Shown: piece after piece, positions 34,598-43,486 of the stretch
How the letters are laid out: each line of letters opens with the position of its first letter
How positions within the stretch are numbered: position 1 is the stretch's first letter
From: Solimonas marina
GTDB lineage: Bacteria; Pseudomonadota; Gammaproteobacteria; Nevskiales; Nevskiaceae
Direction of reading: 5' to 3'
Length of the DNA stretch: 64,000 nt
Assembly: GCF_012241385.1 (NCBI RefSeq)
Contig: NZ_JAAVXB010000015.1
Span: 35,136-99,135, forward strand
Position numbers and translations under genes: made by a program
The notes under the pieces: generated by a model
What the model was told of the DNA's origin: nothing
What the model saw: only the letters and a program-made list of their open reading frames with translations
The model's database searches: none

Positions 34598-35681
34598 CGC
34601 GCCGCCCCGATTGCCATAGCGCGCAAAGCCGTTCGGCGAGCAGCAACAGCGCGGCGAGCGCCAGCAACAAAGGCTGCAGCGGTGTACCGGTTTCGATGCT
34701 CGCCGCCGCCCCGTCGCTCGGCGCCACCGCATCGGCCAGGGTGCGCGCCGGCGGTTGCAAGGGGGCCAGCAACAAGCGACGCAAGGCGGCGGGTTCGCCA
34801 ATGTCGGCCAGCGCCGGGATCGCCGTCACGTCAAACGCCGCCGGCACCGCGTAGCGACGCCCCTGCCCGACCGGCTGCGCCTGCAACGGCCAATGACCGT
34901 CCGCGGCATGCGACTGCAGCACGGTGCCGCCGCCGGCCAGCCAGGCCTGCGCCGCCGCATCCGGCGCGGCATCGAACAGGCACAGCAGCCGCAAACCGTC
35001 TGGCAGCGGCGCGCCCGTTTCCAGCAGGCGCAACTCGACCGCGGCGCCGTCCGCCTGCCAGGCCGCGACCAGCGCGCGCACGGTGCGCTGCTCGCCGTCG
35101 GGCGCCGACGCCGGCACTGCGACGATCGCCGCTTGCTGCGGTACGACCGGCAACGGCGCCGGCACGGTTTTCCAGGTCACGCGGCGACGCAGCCGCAGGC
35201 GCACCGCATCGTGATCGACGAGTTGCGACGGCAGCACCACGGTCATCGACGTCGCCAGCGGCAGGCGCGCATCGAGTTCGCGCAGCAAGGACAGATCGAC
35301 GCGGCCCGTCGGCGCCTCGCTGATTGGCGGAAAGCCCGGCTGCAGCCAGTGCGCCTCGGCGCCCGGTGCCAGCGCGCGCACCTGCGCGACATCGAGCCCC
35401 GGCGCGATCAGCAGCCACGGCGCCGGCGCCGATCGCGACGCGTGACGCCAGAGCGGCTGCGCGAGCAGCAGCGCCAGCACCGCCAGCAGCAGCAGCCGCA
35501 AGGCCAGCAGCAACCAGGCACGCAACTGCAGGCGTTCGCGAAACGAGGTCTGCTCGGTGACGTGGCGCCAGGCCGCGAACGGCACGACGCGGTCCTGCGG
35601 TCGGCGCAGCAAATGGATGACGATGGGCAGCGCCAGCGTGGCCAGCGCCGCAAGGCCCAGCGGCCAGAGCCAGACCGTCAT
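34590..35681 (-). CDS. BatA-like N-terminal domain membrane protein
   Basis: The 363-residue protein starts with the BatA (aerotolerance regulator) N-terminal module: 'PLGLAALATLALPIVIHLLRRP', then 'VPFAAWRHVTEQTSFRERLQLRAWLLLALRLLLLAVLALLLAQPLW' forming two membrane segments. The middle is an Ala-rich alpha/beta region without a MIDAS motif, and a third membrane segment closes it (LLLALAALLLLAERL). The last two Asp residues overlap the DUF4175 start. Four bases overlap the DUF58 gene. In characterised Bat clusters such proteins work with MoxR and vWA proteins in the envelope. Confidence 0.82.
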   Translation of the reverse strand: MTVWLWPLGLAALATLALPIVIHLLRRPQDRVVPFAAWRHVTEQTSFRERLQLRAWLLLALRLLLLAVLALLLAQPLWRHASRSAPAPWLLIAPGLDVAQVRALAPGAEAHWLQPGFPPISEAPTGRVDLSLLRELDARLPLATSMTVVLPSQLVDHDAVRLRLRRRVTWKTVPAPLPVVPQQAAIVAVPASAPDGEQRTVRALVAAWQADGAAVELRLLETGAPLPDGLRLLCLFDAAPDAAAQAWLAGGGTVLQSHAADGHWPLQAQPVGQGRRYAVPAAFDVTAIPALADIGEPAALRRLLLAPLQPPARTLADAVAPSDGAAASIETGTPLQPLLLALAALLLLAERLCALWQSGRRDD

Positions 35682-36556
35682 GCGCCCGGCACTCCACCAA
35701 ACAAACGCCGCAGCGGCACGATCAGCGACGCATCGGTGTAGGCATCGACGGCGCCGATACCGGCGCGGGTCAGTTCACGCTGGCGCTCGGCACGCGCGGC
35801 GCCGAAGCGCGCCAGAAAGCCTGTGCGCACGCGCTCGGCGACGGCACGGCGCACGCCGGCGCCCTCCGGATCTTCAAAGCGTGGGCTGCCGTCGAACGGA
35901 AAGTCGCGCTCCTCGGCGGTCAGCAAGGTCACGAACGACACGTCGCGTCGCGTGCCGGCAAGGCGCATGGCAAGCCCGTCCATGGCCGGCTCGAAGCCGT
36001 CGCCGATCATCAGGACCAGCGCGCCCGGGGCGATGCGCGCCGGCAGCGGCGCCAGCGCCGCGGCATCCGGCCACGCGCCGCCGGCCTGCAGGGCGTCGAG
36101 CGCCAGCCCCAGACGATCGCGATGTCGGCGCCCCTCGCCGTCACCATGCATCGCGACGCGGTCGTTGCCGATCGCGATCAGGCCGAAGCGATCGTTCTGC
36201 CGCGTCGCCAGCTCGAAGACGCAGGCCGCCAGTGCCGCCGCCTGCGCCAGGCGCGTGCGCTGCGGTGCCGCGGCATCGGCCTGCCCCATCGACGCGCTGC
36301 AGTCGACGATCACCCAGACGTGCAGTTGCGCGTCGCGCTCGGCGTCGCGAACGAAGAAGCGGTCGGAGCGCGCATAGAGCTTCCAGTCGACGCGACGCGG
36401 TTCGTCGCCGGGCTGGTAGGCGCGGTATTCGGCGAATTCGAGGCCGCTGCCGCGATGCGGACTGGCGTGAAAGCCGGTGCCGAGGCCGGCCGGCGCATAA
36501 CGCGAGCGCAGGCGCAGCGGCGCCAGCGCCGCGAGCAGCTCCGGCGCGATCAGCAC
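35678..36556 (-). CDS. DUF58 protein with vWA-type fold
   Basis: The 292-residue protein carries the DUF58 signature 'RAYQPGDEPRRVDWKLYARS' (about 46-64) and a vWA-like strand with the MIDAS-type D-x-S-x-S motif ('VWVIVDCSASMG', 85-89). This is the typical partner of MoxR ATPases. It starts with GTG 36556, lies 34 bases after the MoxR stop and overlaps the BatA-like gene by four bases. Residues 1-40 (APLRLRSRYAPAGLGTGFHAS) are also family-typical. It has no membrane segment, so it is probably cytoplasmic. Confidence 0.9.
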   Translation of the reverse strand: MLIAPELLAALAPLRLRSRYAPAGLGTGFHASPHRGSGLEFAEYRAYQPGDEPRRVDWKLYARSDRFFVRDAERDAQLHVWVIVDCSASMGQADAAAPQRTRLAQAAALAACVFELATRQNDRFGLIAIGNDRVAMHGDGEGRRHRDRLGLALDALQAGGAWPDAAALAPLPARIAPGALVLMIGDGFEPAMDGLAMRLAGTRRDVSFVTLLTAEERDFPFDGSPRFEDPEGAGVRRAVAERVRTGFLARFGAARAERQRELTRAGIGAVDAYTDASLIVPLRRLFGGVPGA

Positions 36557-36590
36557 GGTCGGCGCCCCTGGTTCGACGTCACGTCTCGGC

Positions 36591-37598
36591 TCAGGCGCTG
36601 AACGGTACCGATTCGAGCAGCAGCGCGACCGCCTCGTCGGTCGAGCGGCGCTCGGCCTCGGCGGTATACGACAGCAGCAGGCGATGACGCAGCACCGGCG
36701 CGAGCAGCACGGCGACGTCGTCGCGGGTCGCCGCCAGGCGTCCCTGCAACAGCGCGCGCGCCTTGGACGCCAGCACCAGCGACTGCCCGGCGCGCGGACC
36801 GGCGCCCCAGCGCAGCCATTCGCGAATCGCCGCGACGCTGGTGGTCTGCGGACGCGTGGCGCGCACCAGACGCGTGATCCAATCGAGTACGTCGTCGCCG
36901 ATGTGCACGTCGCGCGTCAGCGCCTGCAAGGCGAGAATCTGCTCGCCGTCCATCACCGGCTCGATCGCCGCCGATGCACTGCCGGTGGTCGCCGCGAGGA
37001 TCGCCTTCTCGTCGGCCTCGCTCGGATAGTCGACGCGAATGTGCAGCAAAAAGCGGTCGAGCTGCGCCTCCGGCAGCGGATAGGTGCCGGCCTGTTCGAG
37101 CGGATTCTGCGTCGCCAGCACGAAGAACGGCGACGGCAGCTTCCAGGTCGTGCCGGCATAGCTGACGGTGCGCTCCTGCATCGCTTCGAGCAGCGCCGCC
37201 TGGGTCTTCGGCGGCGTGCGGTTGAGCTCGTCGGCGAGCAGCAGGTTGGTGAACACCGGCCCCTGCTGGAATTTGAAATGGCGCTTGCCGGTGCCGTGAT
37301 CCTCTTCGAGGATTTCGGTACCGAGAATGTCGCTGGGCATCAAGTCCGGCGTGAACTGCACGCGGCGGAAGTCCAGTTTCAGCGCCTGACCCAGCGAGCG
37401 CACGAACAGTGTCTTGCCGAGGCCCGGCACGCCTTCGAGCAGGCAGTGCCCGCCGGCGAGCAGGCCGATCAAAAGCTGCTCGACCGTCTCCTGCTGGCCG
37501 ACGATGACGCGCGCCAGCGCGCTGCGCACGGCGGCGAGTCGTTCGAGTTGCTGGGCGAGCTGCGCTTCGTCGAGCGCAGGGCTTGCGGGGGATGCCAT
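36591..37598 (-). CDS. MoxR-family AAA+ ATPase
   Basis: The 335-residue AAA+ ATPase of the MoxR branch acts as a chaperone, often on vWA/DUF58 partners. Walker A is GVPGLGKT (56-63) and Walker B is LLLADE (119-124). A sensor region follows with 'MQERTVSYAGTTWKLPSPFFVLATQNPLEQAGTYPLPEAQLDRF', which is diagnostic of MoxR, and then a C-terminal lid domain. It sits between DUF4159 (40 bases upstream) and DUF58 (34 bases downstream) in the long operon. Confidence 0.94.
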   Translation of the reverse strand: MASPASPALDEAQLAQQLERLAAVRSALARVIVGQQETVEQLLIGLLAGGHCLLEGVPGLGKTLFVRSLGQALKLDFRRVQFTPDLMPSDILGTEILEEDHGTGKRHFKFQQGPVFTNLLLADELNRTPPKTQAALLEAMQERTVSYAGTTWKLPSPFFVLATQNPLEQAGTYPLPEAQLDRFLLHIRVDYPSEADEKAILAATTGSASAAIEPVMDGEQILALQALTRDVHIGDDVLDWITRLVRATRPQTTSVAAIREWLRWGAGPRAGQSLVLASKARALLQGRLAATRDDVAVLLAPVLRHRLLLSYTAEAERRSTDEAVALLLESVPFSA

Positions 37599-37638
37599 GG
37601 TCAGTCCTTGTCTGGCCGGAGCGTTGCCGTGCGACGCA

Positions 37639-38343
37639 TCAGGCGGTCAACGCATAGGTCACGATGTTGACGGCGAACTTGCTGAGGTCTTCGGCCTGGA
37701 AGCGTTTGTTGCGCCAGTCGAAGTCCCATTCGCAGCCGAAGTCCTTATTGCTGTACAGCACGCCGAGGCGACCGTCGACGGTGATGCCCTTGAGATAGGC
37801 ATGCACGAGGTCGTCACCCCAGCCGTTGAGTTCGATCGACGTCGCCGGCGGGCCGTCGTCGAACTTGAAGAACGCGCGATAGATCGGATGATCCTTGGGC
37901 AGCTTCTGCAGGCAATCGGCGCCGAACAGGCCGTTCATCTCGGTCTCGAACGACTTGGCGAACAGCCCGTCGATGTCGTGATTGCAGTCGTCGACGAAGA
38001 CGAAGCCGCCGTTCTTCACGTAGCGCGCGAAATTGGCGCGCTCGTCCGGGTTGAATTCGACGAGCTTGTGGCCGGCCATGTAGCAGAACGGCGCGGCCAG
38101 CATGCGCGGATCGGCGAGCGGCACGACGTGCTCGACGGCATCGACGCGCAGCGTCGTGTACTGCAGCAGCGCGTCGATCAGATTGCTCGGCATGCGCTGG
38201 TCGACGTCCCAGTCGCCGGACTCGTACATGAGGCGCGTGAACCAGAAGTCGTAAGGGCCGCCGGCCGCCGCCGCACGGCCCGGCAGCGCCGCGGCCAGCG
38301 CGGCACTCCCAAAGCCCTGCAGCAGCGTACGGCGGCTCAGCAT
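37639..38343 (-). CDS. DUF4159 protein with Tat-type signal
   Basis: The 234-residue protein begins 'MLSRRTLLQGFGSAALAAALPGRAAAA', a twin-arginine-like export signal (SRRTLLQG). The mature part has 'YDFWFTRLMYESGDWDVDQRMPSNLIDALLQYTTLRV', 'FARYVKNGGFVFVDDCNHDIDGLF' and 'GRLGVLYSNKDFGCEWDFD', the DUF4159 pattern, which resembles a glutamine-amidotransferase-like alpha/beta fold. Function unknown. ATG 38343 is preferred over the GTG three bases upstream. It lies 21 bases after the TldE stop and is part of the operon. Confidence 0.85.
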   Translation of the reverse strand: MLSRRTLLQGFGSAALAAALPGRAAAAGGPYDFWFTRLMYESGDWDVDQRMPSNLIDALLQYTTLRVDAVEHVVPLADPRMLAAPFCYMAGHKLVEFNPDERANFARYVKNGGFVFVDDCNHDIDGLFAKSFETEMNGLFGADCLQKLPKDHPIYRAFFKFDDGPPATSIELNGWGDDLVHAYLKGITVDGRLGVLYSNKDFGCEWDFDWRNKRFQAEDLSKFAVNIVTYALTA

Positions 38344-38364
38344 CACGAACGCCAGGGCCGCCGA

Positions 38365-39696
38365 TCAGACCGCGTCGGACAGCGACGAGAACGTGAACTC
38401 GCGCAGCTTCATCGGCGGAATCACCATCAGGAACGGCGACTCCACATCGGACACACGCTCCGGTTTGCCGAATTCCTCGACGTTGTTGAGCATGATCACC
38501 GGCGACTCGTTGAAGCGGAAGTTCTTGATCGGATACTTCAGCTCGCCGTTCTCGATGTAGAACGTGCCGTCGCGGGTCAGGCCGGTCAGCAGCACGGTCT
38601 GCGGATCGACCATGCGGATGTACCAGGTGCGCGTGACGAGGATGCCCTTCTTGGTGCTCTTGACCAGATCCATCGTCGACTTGTCGCCGCCGAGCATGAT
38701 GATGTTGCCGGGCATGCCGAGCGCCTGCTGCTTCTTCAGCTTGGCCCAGTAGCGCGAGTACTGCAGATACTTGACCACGCCCTTGTCGACGATCGTCACC
38801 TTCTCGCGCGGCAGACCGTCCTCGTCCCACGGAATCACCGGCGCCGCCGGATCGGCCGGATCGGCATAGATCGACACGCGCTCGTCGAAGACCTGCTCGC
38901 CGAGCTTGTTGCCACCGCCCTTCTTGGTCAGAAAGCTGCGGCCTTCGTCGGCCTGGCGCGCATCGAAACCGTTCATCATCCGCGCCAGCAGGCCGATGGT
39001 CGCCGCCGGTTCGAGCACCACGGTGTAGCGGCCCGGCTCCAGCGCCCGGGCGCCGGACGAGTCGCGCGCCTTCTGCATCGCGATCTGGATTTCGCTGGAC
39101 GGATGGAAGTCGTCGACGTCGGCGACGTTGCGGCCAACCCAGCCGGAGCCGGTGCCGTCCGCCGTACGCACCGTGCAGGTGAAGTCGGAGCTGGTTTCGA
39201 CCTGATAGCCGAAGTTGCCCTTGCTGTTGGCGATCGCTGACATGCGCTGCCCGTCGAGCAGAAAGCCGGCGGCGACCAATTTGTCCTTCTTGCACGGCTC
39301 GATGCACGCGGCGGCGACGCTGGCGCGATAGGCCGGCGTGATCGCGGCGGTCGACTTGCGGAAGGTGTCGGTGGCGACGTACTTCTGCTTGTCGATGGCC
39401 GGCATGAATTCCGGGTTCTCCGGCGCCAGCTTGGCCAGCTCCTCGGCGCGACGCACGCCACGCAGCAGCGAGGCATCGTCGAACTGATTGACGGTGGCGG
39501 TTCCGACACGCTTGCCGTAGGCCACCTCGATCACCAGCTCGGCGTTGTGCACGAGGCCGCTGGTCGAAACGCTGTTGCGCGCAAAGCGGATATTGCCTTC
39601 GGTGGAACCGTTCAGCGACGCCGTGCACTGATCGGCCTTCGACATCTTGATGACCTTGTCGAGCAAGGCCTTGGCATCTGATTCGGTGAAGATCAT
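38365..39696 (-). CDS. TldE/PmbA-like protein, non-metal partner of TldD
   Basis: The 443-residue protein is of the TldD/PmbA superfamily. It contains 'ARNSVSTSGLVHNAELVIEVAYGKRVGTATVNQFDD', 'IMLGGDKSTMDLVKSTKKGILVTRTWYIRMVDPQTVLLTGLTRDGTFYIENG' and a C-terminal 'PPMKLREFTFSSLSDAV'. No HExxxH is present, so it should be the non-catalytic E-type subunit that pairs with TldD in the heterodimeric TldDE protease. No signal peptide is seen, although the neighbouring TldD has a Tat-like one. It lies 30 bases downstream of tldD. Confidence 0.9.
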   Translation of the reverse strand: MIFTESDAKALLDKVIKMSKADQCTASLNGSTEGNIRFARNSVSTSGLVHNAELVIEVAYGKRVGTATVNQFDDASLLRGVRRAEELAKLAPENPEFMPAIDKQKYVATDTFRKSTAAITPAYRASVAAACIEPCKKDKLVAAGFLLDGQRMSAIANSKGNFGYQVETSSDFTCTVRTADGTGSGWVGRNVADVDDFHPSSEIQIAMQKARDSSGARALEPGRYTVVLEPAATIGLLARMMNGFDARQADEGRSFLTKKGGGNKLGEQVFDERVSIYADPADPAAPVIPWDEDGLPREKVTIVDKGVVKYLQYSRYWAKLKKQQALGMPGNIIMLGGDKSTMDLVKSTKKGILVTRTWYIRMVDPQTVLLTGLTRDGTFYIENGELKYPIKNFRFNESPVIMLNNVEEFGKPERVSDVESPFLMVIPPMKLREFTFSSLSDAV

Positions 39697-39726
39697 GTTC
39701 TCGTTCTCTGGATCAGGCCGCGGGCA

Positions 39727-41361
39727 TCAGCCCAGCGAGCGGGCCGTGTTGATGACGTTGATGCCGTTGAAGCGCGCGGTCGACGAACCATGCGACACCG
39801 CCGACACCTGCTCGGGCTGGCCCTTGCCGTCGAAGAACGAACCACCGAAGCGGTAGTCGCGGTCGTCGCAGACGCCGACGCAGGCATTCCAGAATTCCGG
39901 CGTACGGATCTGATAGGCCACGTCTTCGATCTGCTCGGTGATCTTGCCATTCTTGATTTCATAGAACAGCTGGCCGCCGAACTGCGCGTTGTAGCGCTGC
40001 TGGTCGATCGAGAACGAACCGTTGCCGACGATGTAGATGCCGTTCTCGACGTCCTTGATCATGTCGTCGACGCCGATCGCCTTGTTGCCCGGCGCCAGCG
40101 ACACGTTGGCCATGCGCTGGAACTGCACGCTGGCCCAGCTGTCGGCGTAGCAGCAGCCCTGCGAATGCTTGAGGCCGAGGATGTGCGCCTGATCGCGGAT
40201 CACCTGATAGTTGACGAGCACGCCGTCCTTGATCAGATCCCAGCGCTGCGTCTTCACGCCTTCGTCGTCATAGCCGACGCAACCCAGCGTACCCGGCTGG
40301 GTCTTGTCGGCGAAGATCGTGACCTCGTCGCTGCCGTACTTGAACTTGCCCGACTTCCACTTGTCGAGCGTCGCGAAGCTGGTGCCGGCAAAGTTGGCCT
40401 CGTAGCCGAGCACGCGATCGAGTTCGGTCGGATGACCGACCGATTCGTGAATCGTCAGCCACAGGTGCGACGGATCGAGCACCAGGTCATAGCGGCCCGG
40501 CTTGACCGACGGCGCCTTGAGCTTGGCGCGCGCCTGCTTGGCGGCGGCCACCGCGTCCTCGACCATGTTGTACGAGTTCGAATACGCGACCGCCCCGCCC
40601 GGCAGCGCGACACGCCCGGACGGCTTGCCGTCGAGGTATTCGTAGCCCATGCCCATCGGCGCCGACAGGCCGGCGCGCGAACGGAACTTGCCGGATTGCT
40701 TGTCGATCGCGGTCGCTTCGAGCGGCGCCCAGATGCGGTGAATGTCCTGGTCGATGTACGAGCCGTCGGTGCTGGCGAAATACTTCTGCTCGTTGACCAG
40801 GAACATGATCGAACGCACGAAGTCGGCGCCGGCCTTCAGCGCGTGATTGTTGACGTCCATCAGCAGATCGGCCTTTTCCTTGACCGGCACCTGCATGGCG
40901 TTCTTGACGATGGGCGTGGCCCAGCTCACCTCGCCGACGCCCTTGACCGGCGCCAGCTGCACCGGCTCGCTCTGGAACTTGGAATTGGCCTTGGCAATCG
41001 CCACCGCCTCGGCGGTCGCCTTGGCCACGCCGTCGTCGCTGAAGTCGGACGTCGCGGCAAAGCCCCAGGTGCCGTTGGCGATGACGCGGATGCCGGTACC
41101 GACCGACTCCGTGTTGACGATGTTCTCGACGCGGTTCTCGCGCGTGATGACGAACTGCCGCAGATAACGGCCGATGCGCACATCGCAGTAGGTGGCGCCG
41201 GCCTTGGTCGCGGCATTGAGCGCGACGTCGGCCAGGCGCTTCTTCACGGCCACGTCGATCTTGGTGGTCAGCACCTCAGCCGCCACGGCGTTGCCGTAGG
41301 ACGGCAACAGCAGCGCGCCGAGGCCGGCTCCGCCCATTCTCAGAAAGTCACGTCTTTGCAT
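39727..41361 (-). CDS. TldD-like zinc metalloprotease subunit with Tat-type signal
   Basis: The 544-residue protein starts MQRRDFLRMGGAGLGALLLP, a twin-arginine-like signal (RRDFLR). The catalytic motif HExxxH is at 305-310 (TIHESVGHPTELDRVLGYE). The 'WGFAATSDFSDDGVAKATAEAVAIAKA' region and a C-terminal Cys-bearing segment ('EFWNACVGVCDDRDYRFGGSFFDGKGQ') also fit TldD. TldDE enzymes cleave unfolded peptides through a narrow channel and mature some ribosomal peptides, for example microcin B17. ATG 41361 was chosen because the signal begins there. As first gene of the eight-gene operon it follows a 226-base gap that should hold the promoter. Confidence 0.9.
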   Translation of the reverse strand: MQRRDFLRMGGAGLGALLLPSYGNAVAAEVLTTKIDVAVKKRLADVALNAATKAGATYCDVRIGRYLRQFVITRENRVENIVNTESVGTGIRVIANGTWGFAATSDFSDDGVAKATAEAVAIAKANSKFQSEPVQLAPVKGVGEVSWATPIVKNAMQVPVKEKADLLMDVNNHALKAGADFVRSIMFLVNEQKYFASTDGSYIDQDIHRIWAPLEATAIDKQSGKFRSRAGLSAPMGMGYEYLDGKPSGRVALPGGAVAYSNSYNMVEDAVAAAKQARAKLKAPSVKPGRYDLVLDPSHLWLTIHESVGHPTELDRVLGYEANFAGTSFATLDKWKSGKFKYGSDEVTIFADKTQPGTLGCVGYDDEGVKTQRWDLIKDGVLVNYQVIRDQAHILGLKHSQGCCYADSWASVQFQRMANVSLAPGNKAIGVDDMIKDVENGIYIVGNGSFSIDQQRYNAQFGGQLFYEIKNGKITEQIEDVAYQIRTPEFWNACVGVCDDRDYRFGGSFFDGKGQPEQVSAVSHGSSTARFNGINVINTARSLG

Positions 41362-41587
41362 GCTGGCTCCGCTTGGTTCGAACCGCGAAATGAGCAGCGG
41401 TCGGCACCGGTTCAACGATCAGGCGGGAGCAAACGCACGCACCGCCCCCCAACCGGCGCACCGCAATCCGGTCGAGCATGCAGGCATCGTTCCAAAATCA
41501 ACAGAGTGATAACCCGGTAGCGCCGGCACGCCAGGTGTGAGCCAGTGCGAAAGGCGTGCACGCGAGCTCAGTCTCGCACTGCGTCGC

Positions 41588-42226
41588 TCAGGGTAGCGGG
41601 CCGATATCCGGCTTGCGTCCGGTCAGCTCCAGCTCGAGCTGGGCGAGCAACTGCTGAAAGCGGTGCGCGCCCGCCAGTCGTGCAATCTGCAGACCGCCCT
41701 GCAGCGCGGCGCCGACGACCACTGCCTTGTCATAGGCATCGCCGTCGAAGCGCAGCGAGCGGTCGCGACGGCCTTCCTCCAAGGTCAGCACCAGCCACGC
41801 ATAGGTTTCACGCATCAAGGTGCGCGCTTCGAGGCGGACCTGATCGGACAGCACGCCGAAGTCGGCGCCGAACGCACCACCGGGGCACAGGCGCCCGCTG
41901 TCGCCGGCGTCGAGATGCTCGGTATAGGTGCGAAAGTACGCATGCAGGCGCTGCCAGCCGGACAGATCGATCGGTAGCGCGCGCACCCACTGCTGAAAAC
42001 TGTCGCGATACCGGTGAACCAGCGCGACACCGAGATCGTCCTTGGTCGCGAAGTAGTAATGCACCGCCGCCGTGCGGATGCCGAGCTGCACGGCAATGTG
42101 CTGATAGCTGAACCCATTGAAGCCACGCTGCAGCAGCAGCACCTCGGCGCAGCGCAGAATCTCTTCCCGGGTATCAGGCCGGCCGCGCGGCCGGCGACGG
42201 GGCTTGCTGTCGGCTGCATCGACCAT
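41588..42226 (-). CDS. TetR-family transcriptional regulator
   Basis: The 212-residue protein has an N-terminal helix-turn-helix domain ('RPDTREEILRCAEVLLLQRGFNGFSYQHIAVQLGIRTAAVHYYFATKDDLGVALV', about 16-70) and a ligand-binding C-terminal half ('GRLCPGGAFGADFGVLSDQV'). This is similar to TetR regulators with a C-terminal TetR_C domain such as the AcuR/YxaF group. It lies between ispF (45 bases upstream) and the TldD operon (226 bases downstream), all on the same strand. It could regulate that operon or itself; no operator was identified with confidence in 41362-41587. Confidence 0.9.
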   Translation of the reverse strand: MVDAADSKPRRRPRGRPDTREEILRCAEVLLLQRGFNGFSYQHIAVQLGIRTAAVHYYFATKDDLGVALVHRYRDSFQQWVRALPIDLSGWQRLHAYFRTYTEHLDAGDSGRLCPGGAFGADFGVLSDQVRLEARTLMRETYAWLVLTLEEGRRDRSLRFDGDAYDKAVVVGAALQGGLQIARLAGAHRFQQLLAQLELELTGRKPDIGPLP

Positions 42227-42271
42227 GAGTCAGTCTAGGCCGGCGCACGCCGCACTCGCAAATTGCACGAG

Positions 42272-42751
42272 TCAGGTCGCTGAGAGCAACACGACGGCGT
42301 GTGCCGCCAGGCCTTCCTTGCGGCCGATCGCGTCCATGCCCTCGTTGGTCGTCGCCTTGACGTTGACATCCTCGACCGCGACGCCGAGCCCGGCGGCGAG
42401 CTGCTCGCACATCGCCGCGGTGTGGGCAGAAACACGCGGCGCTTGCGCGATCAGCGTCAGGTCGGCATTGACCACCTGATATCCGGCGGCGCGCACGCGG
42501 CGCATCACCTCGTCGAGCAGGCGACGGCTGTCGATGCCCTTGAACTGCGGGTCGTTGTCGGGAAACAGCTTGCCGATGTCGCCGCCGCGGATCGCGCCGA
42601 GCAGCGCGTCGCACAGGGCGTGAATGATGGCGTCACCATCGGAGTGCGCGACGATGCGGTACGCACACGGAATGTGTACGCCGCCGAGTTGTACGCCGTC
42701 GCCGGCTTCGAGCCGGTGCGAATCGAAGCCGTGGCCGATGCGCAGTTTCAT
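42272..42751 (-). CDS. ispF: IspF, 2-C-methyl-D-erythritol 2,4-cyclodiphosphate synthase
   Basis: IspF catalyses the fifth step of the MEP isoprenoid pathway. The 159-residue protein starts 'MKLRIGHGFDSHRL' (the Asp-His zinc ligands) and has 'CAYRIVAHSDGDAIIHALCDALLGA', 'DIGKLFPDNDPQFKG' and 'VKATTNEGMDAIGRKEGLAAHAV'. Its ATG overlaps the ispD stop by four bases (ATGA). This adjacency, and the fused IspDF proteins elsewhere, support coupled synthesis. Confidence 0.96.
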   Translation of the reverse strand: MKLRIGHGFDSHRLEAGDGVQLGGVHIPCAYRIVAHSDGDAIIHALCDALLGAIRGGDIGKLFPDNDPQFKGIDSRRLLDEVMRRVRAAGYQVVNADLTLIAQAPRVSAHTAAMCEQLAAGLGVAVEDVNVKATTNEGMDAIGRKEGLAAHAVVLLSAT

Positions 42752-43470
42752 GCCTCGCCTCCCCGTCTGGTGCGCTGCCGGAGCCAGAACTGCGCCAGCT
42801 CCAGATCGTCTGGATATGTCACCTTGATATTGGCCTCGCTGCCGCGCACCAGCCTGGGCCGATAGCCACGGCGCTCCATCGCGCTGGCCTCGTCGGTGAC
42901 TTCGAGCTTGTCCGCCTTGCAGTCCAGCAACGCCTCCATCAGCAGCCCCAGCCGGAACAGCTGCGGCGTCTGCGCACGCCACAGCGTGGCACGGTCGACC
43001 GTCTCGGCGATGCGATTCTGACGGCCGCGCTTGAGCGTGTCGGTGACCGGCAAGGCCAGGATGCCGCCATGCTCGTCGTCGGCGTCCTCGCAGAGCCGGT
43101 CGATGTCGGCCGCCTGTACGCACGGCCGCGCGGCGTCATGAACCAGGACGTGCACGTGGCGAAAGCCACGCGTGCGCGCCGCCACCGCTTCGAGTCCGGC
43201 CAATACCGAGTCGGCGCGTGCCGCACCCCCGGTGGTCGTGACGATGCGCGGATGGCCGGCGATCGGCAGCTTGGCGAACTCAACGTCGCTGCGCGCCAGC
43301 ACGATCACCACGCCGTCGATCCATTCGGCTTCGAGAAACGGCGCCAGCGACCATTCGATCAGTGCGCGGCCCTGCAGCGGCAAATATTGCTTGGGACGGC
43401 CGCTGGCCATGCGGGTGCCGCCGCCGGCGGCCGGAATCACGGCCCAGTAACGCGCGTTGCTGGAGGACAC
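42748..43470 (-). CDS. ispD: IspD, 2-C-methyl-D-erythritol 4-phosphate cytidylyltransferase
   Basis: IspD catalyses the third step of the MEP pathway, making CDP-ME from MEP and CTP. The 240 residues start with 'WAVIPAAGGGTRMASGRPKQYLPLQGRALIEW', the CTP-binding glycine-rich loop and Lys. They continue with 'VLVHDAARPCV', 'LALPVTDTLKR' and 'VTDEASAMERRGYRPRLVRGSEANIKVTYPDDL'. It follows ftsB with only a 16-base gap and overlaps ispF, as in other gammaproteobacteria. Confidence 0.96.
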   Translation of the reverse strand: MSSSNARYWAVIPAAGGGTRMASGRPKQYLPLQGRALIEWSLAPFLEAEWIDGVVIVLARSDVEFAKLPIAGHPRIVTTTGGAARADSVLAGLEAVAARTRGFRHVHVLVHDAARPCVQAADIDRLCEDADDEHGGILALPVTDTLKRGRQNRIAETVDRATLWRAQTPQLFRLGLLMEALLDCKADKLEVTDEASAMERRGYRPRLVRGSEANIKVTYPDDLELAQFWLRQRTRRGGEA

Positions 43471-43486
43471 GGGCGCGCGGTCGGGA

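Noticed and set aside
41362..41587. Operator for the TetR regulator in the gap before tldD
   Set aside because: Only short GC-rich dyads were found; none stood out above chance.
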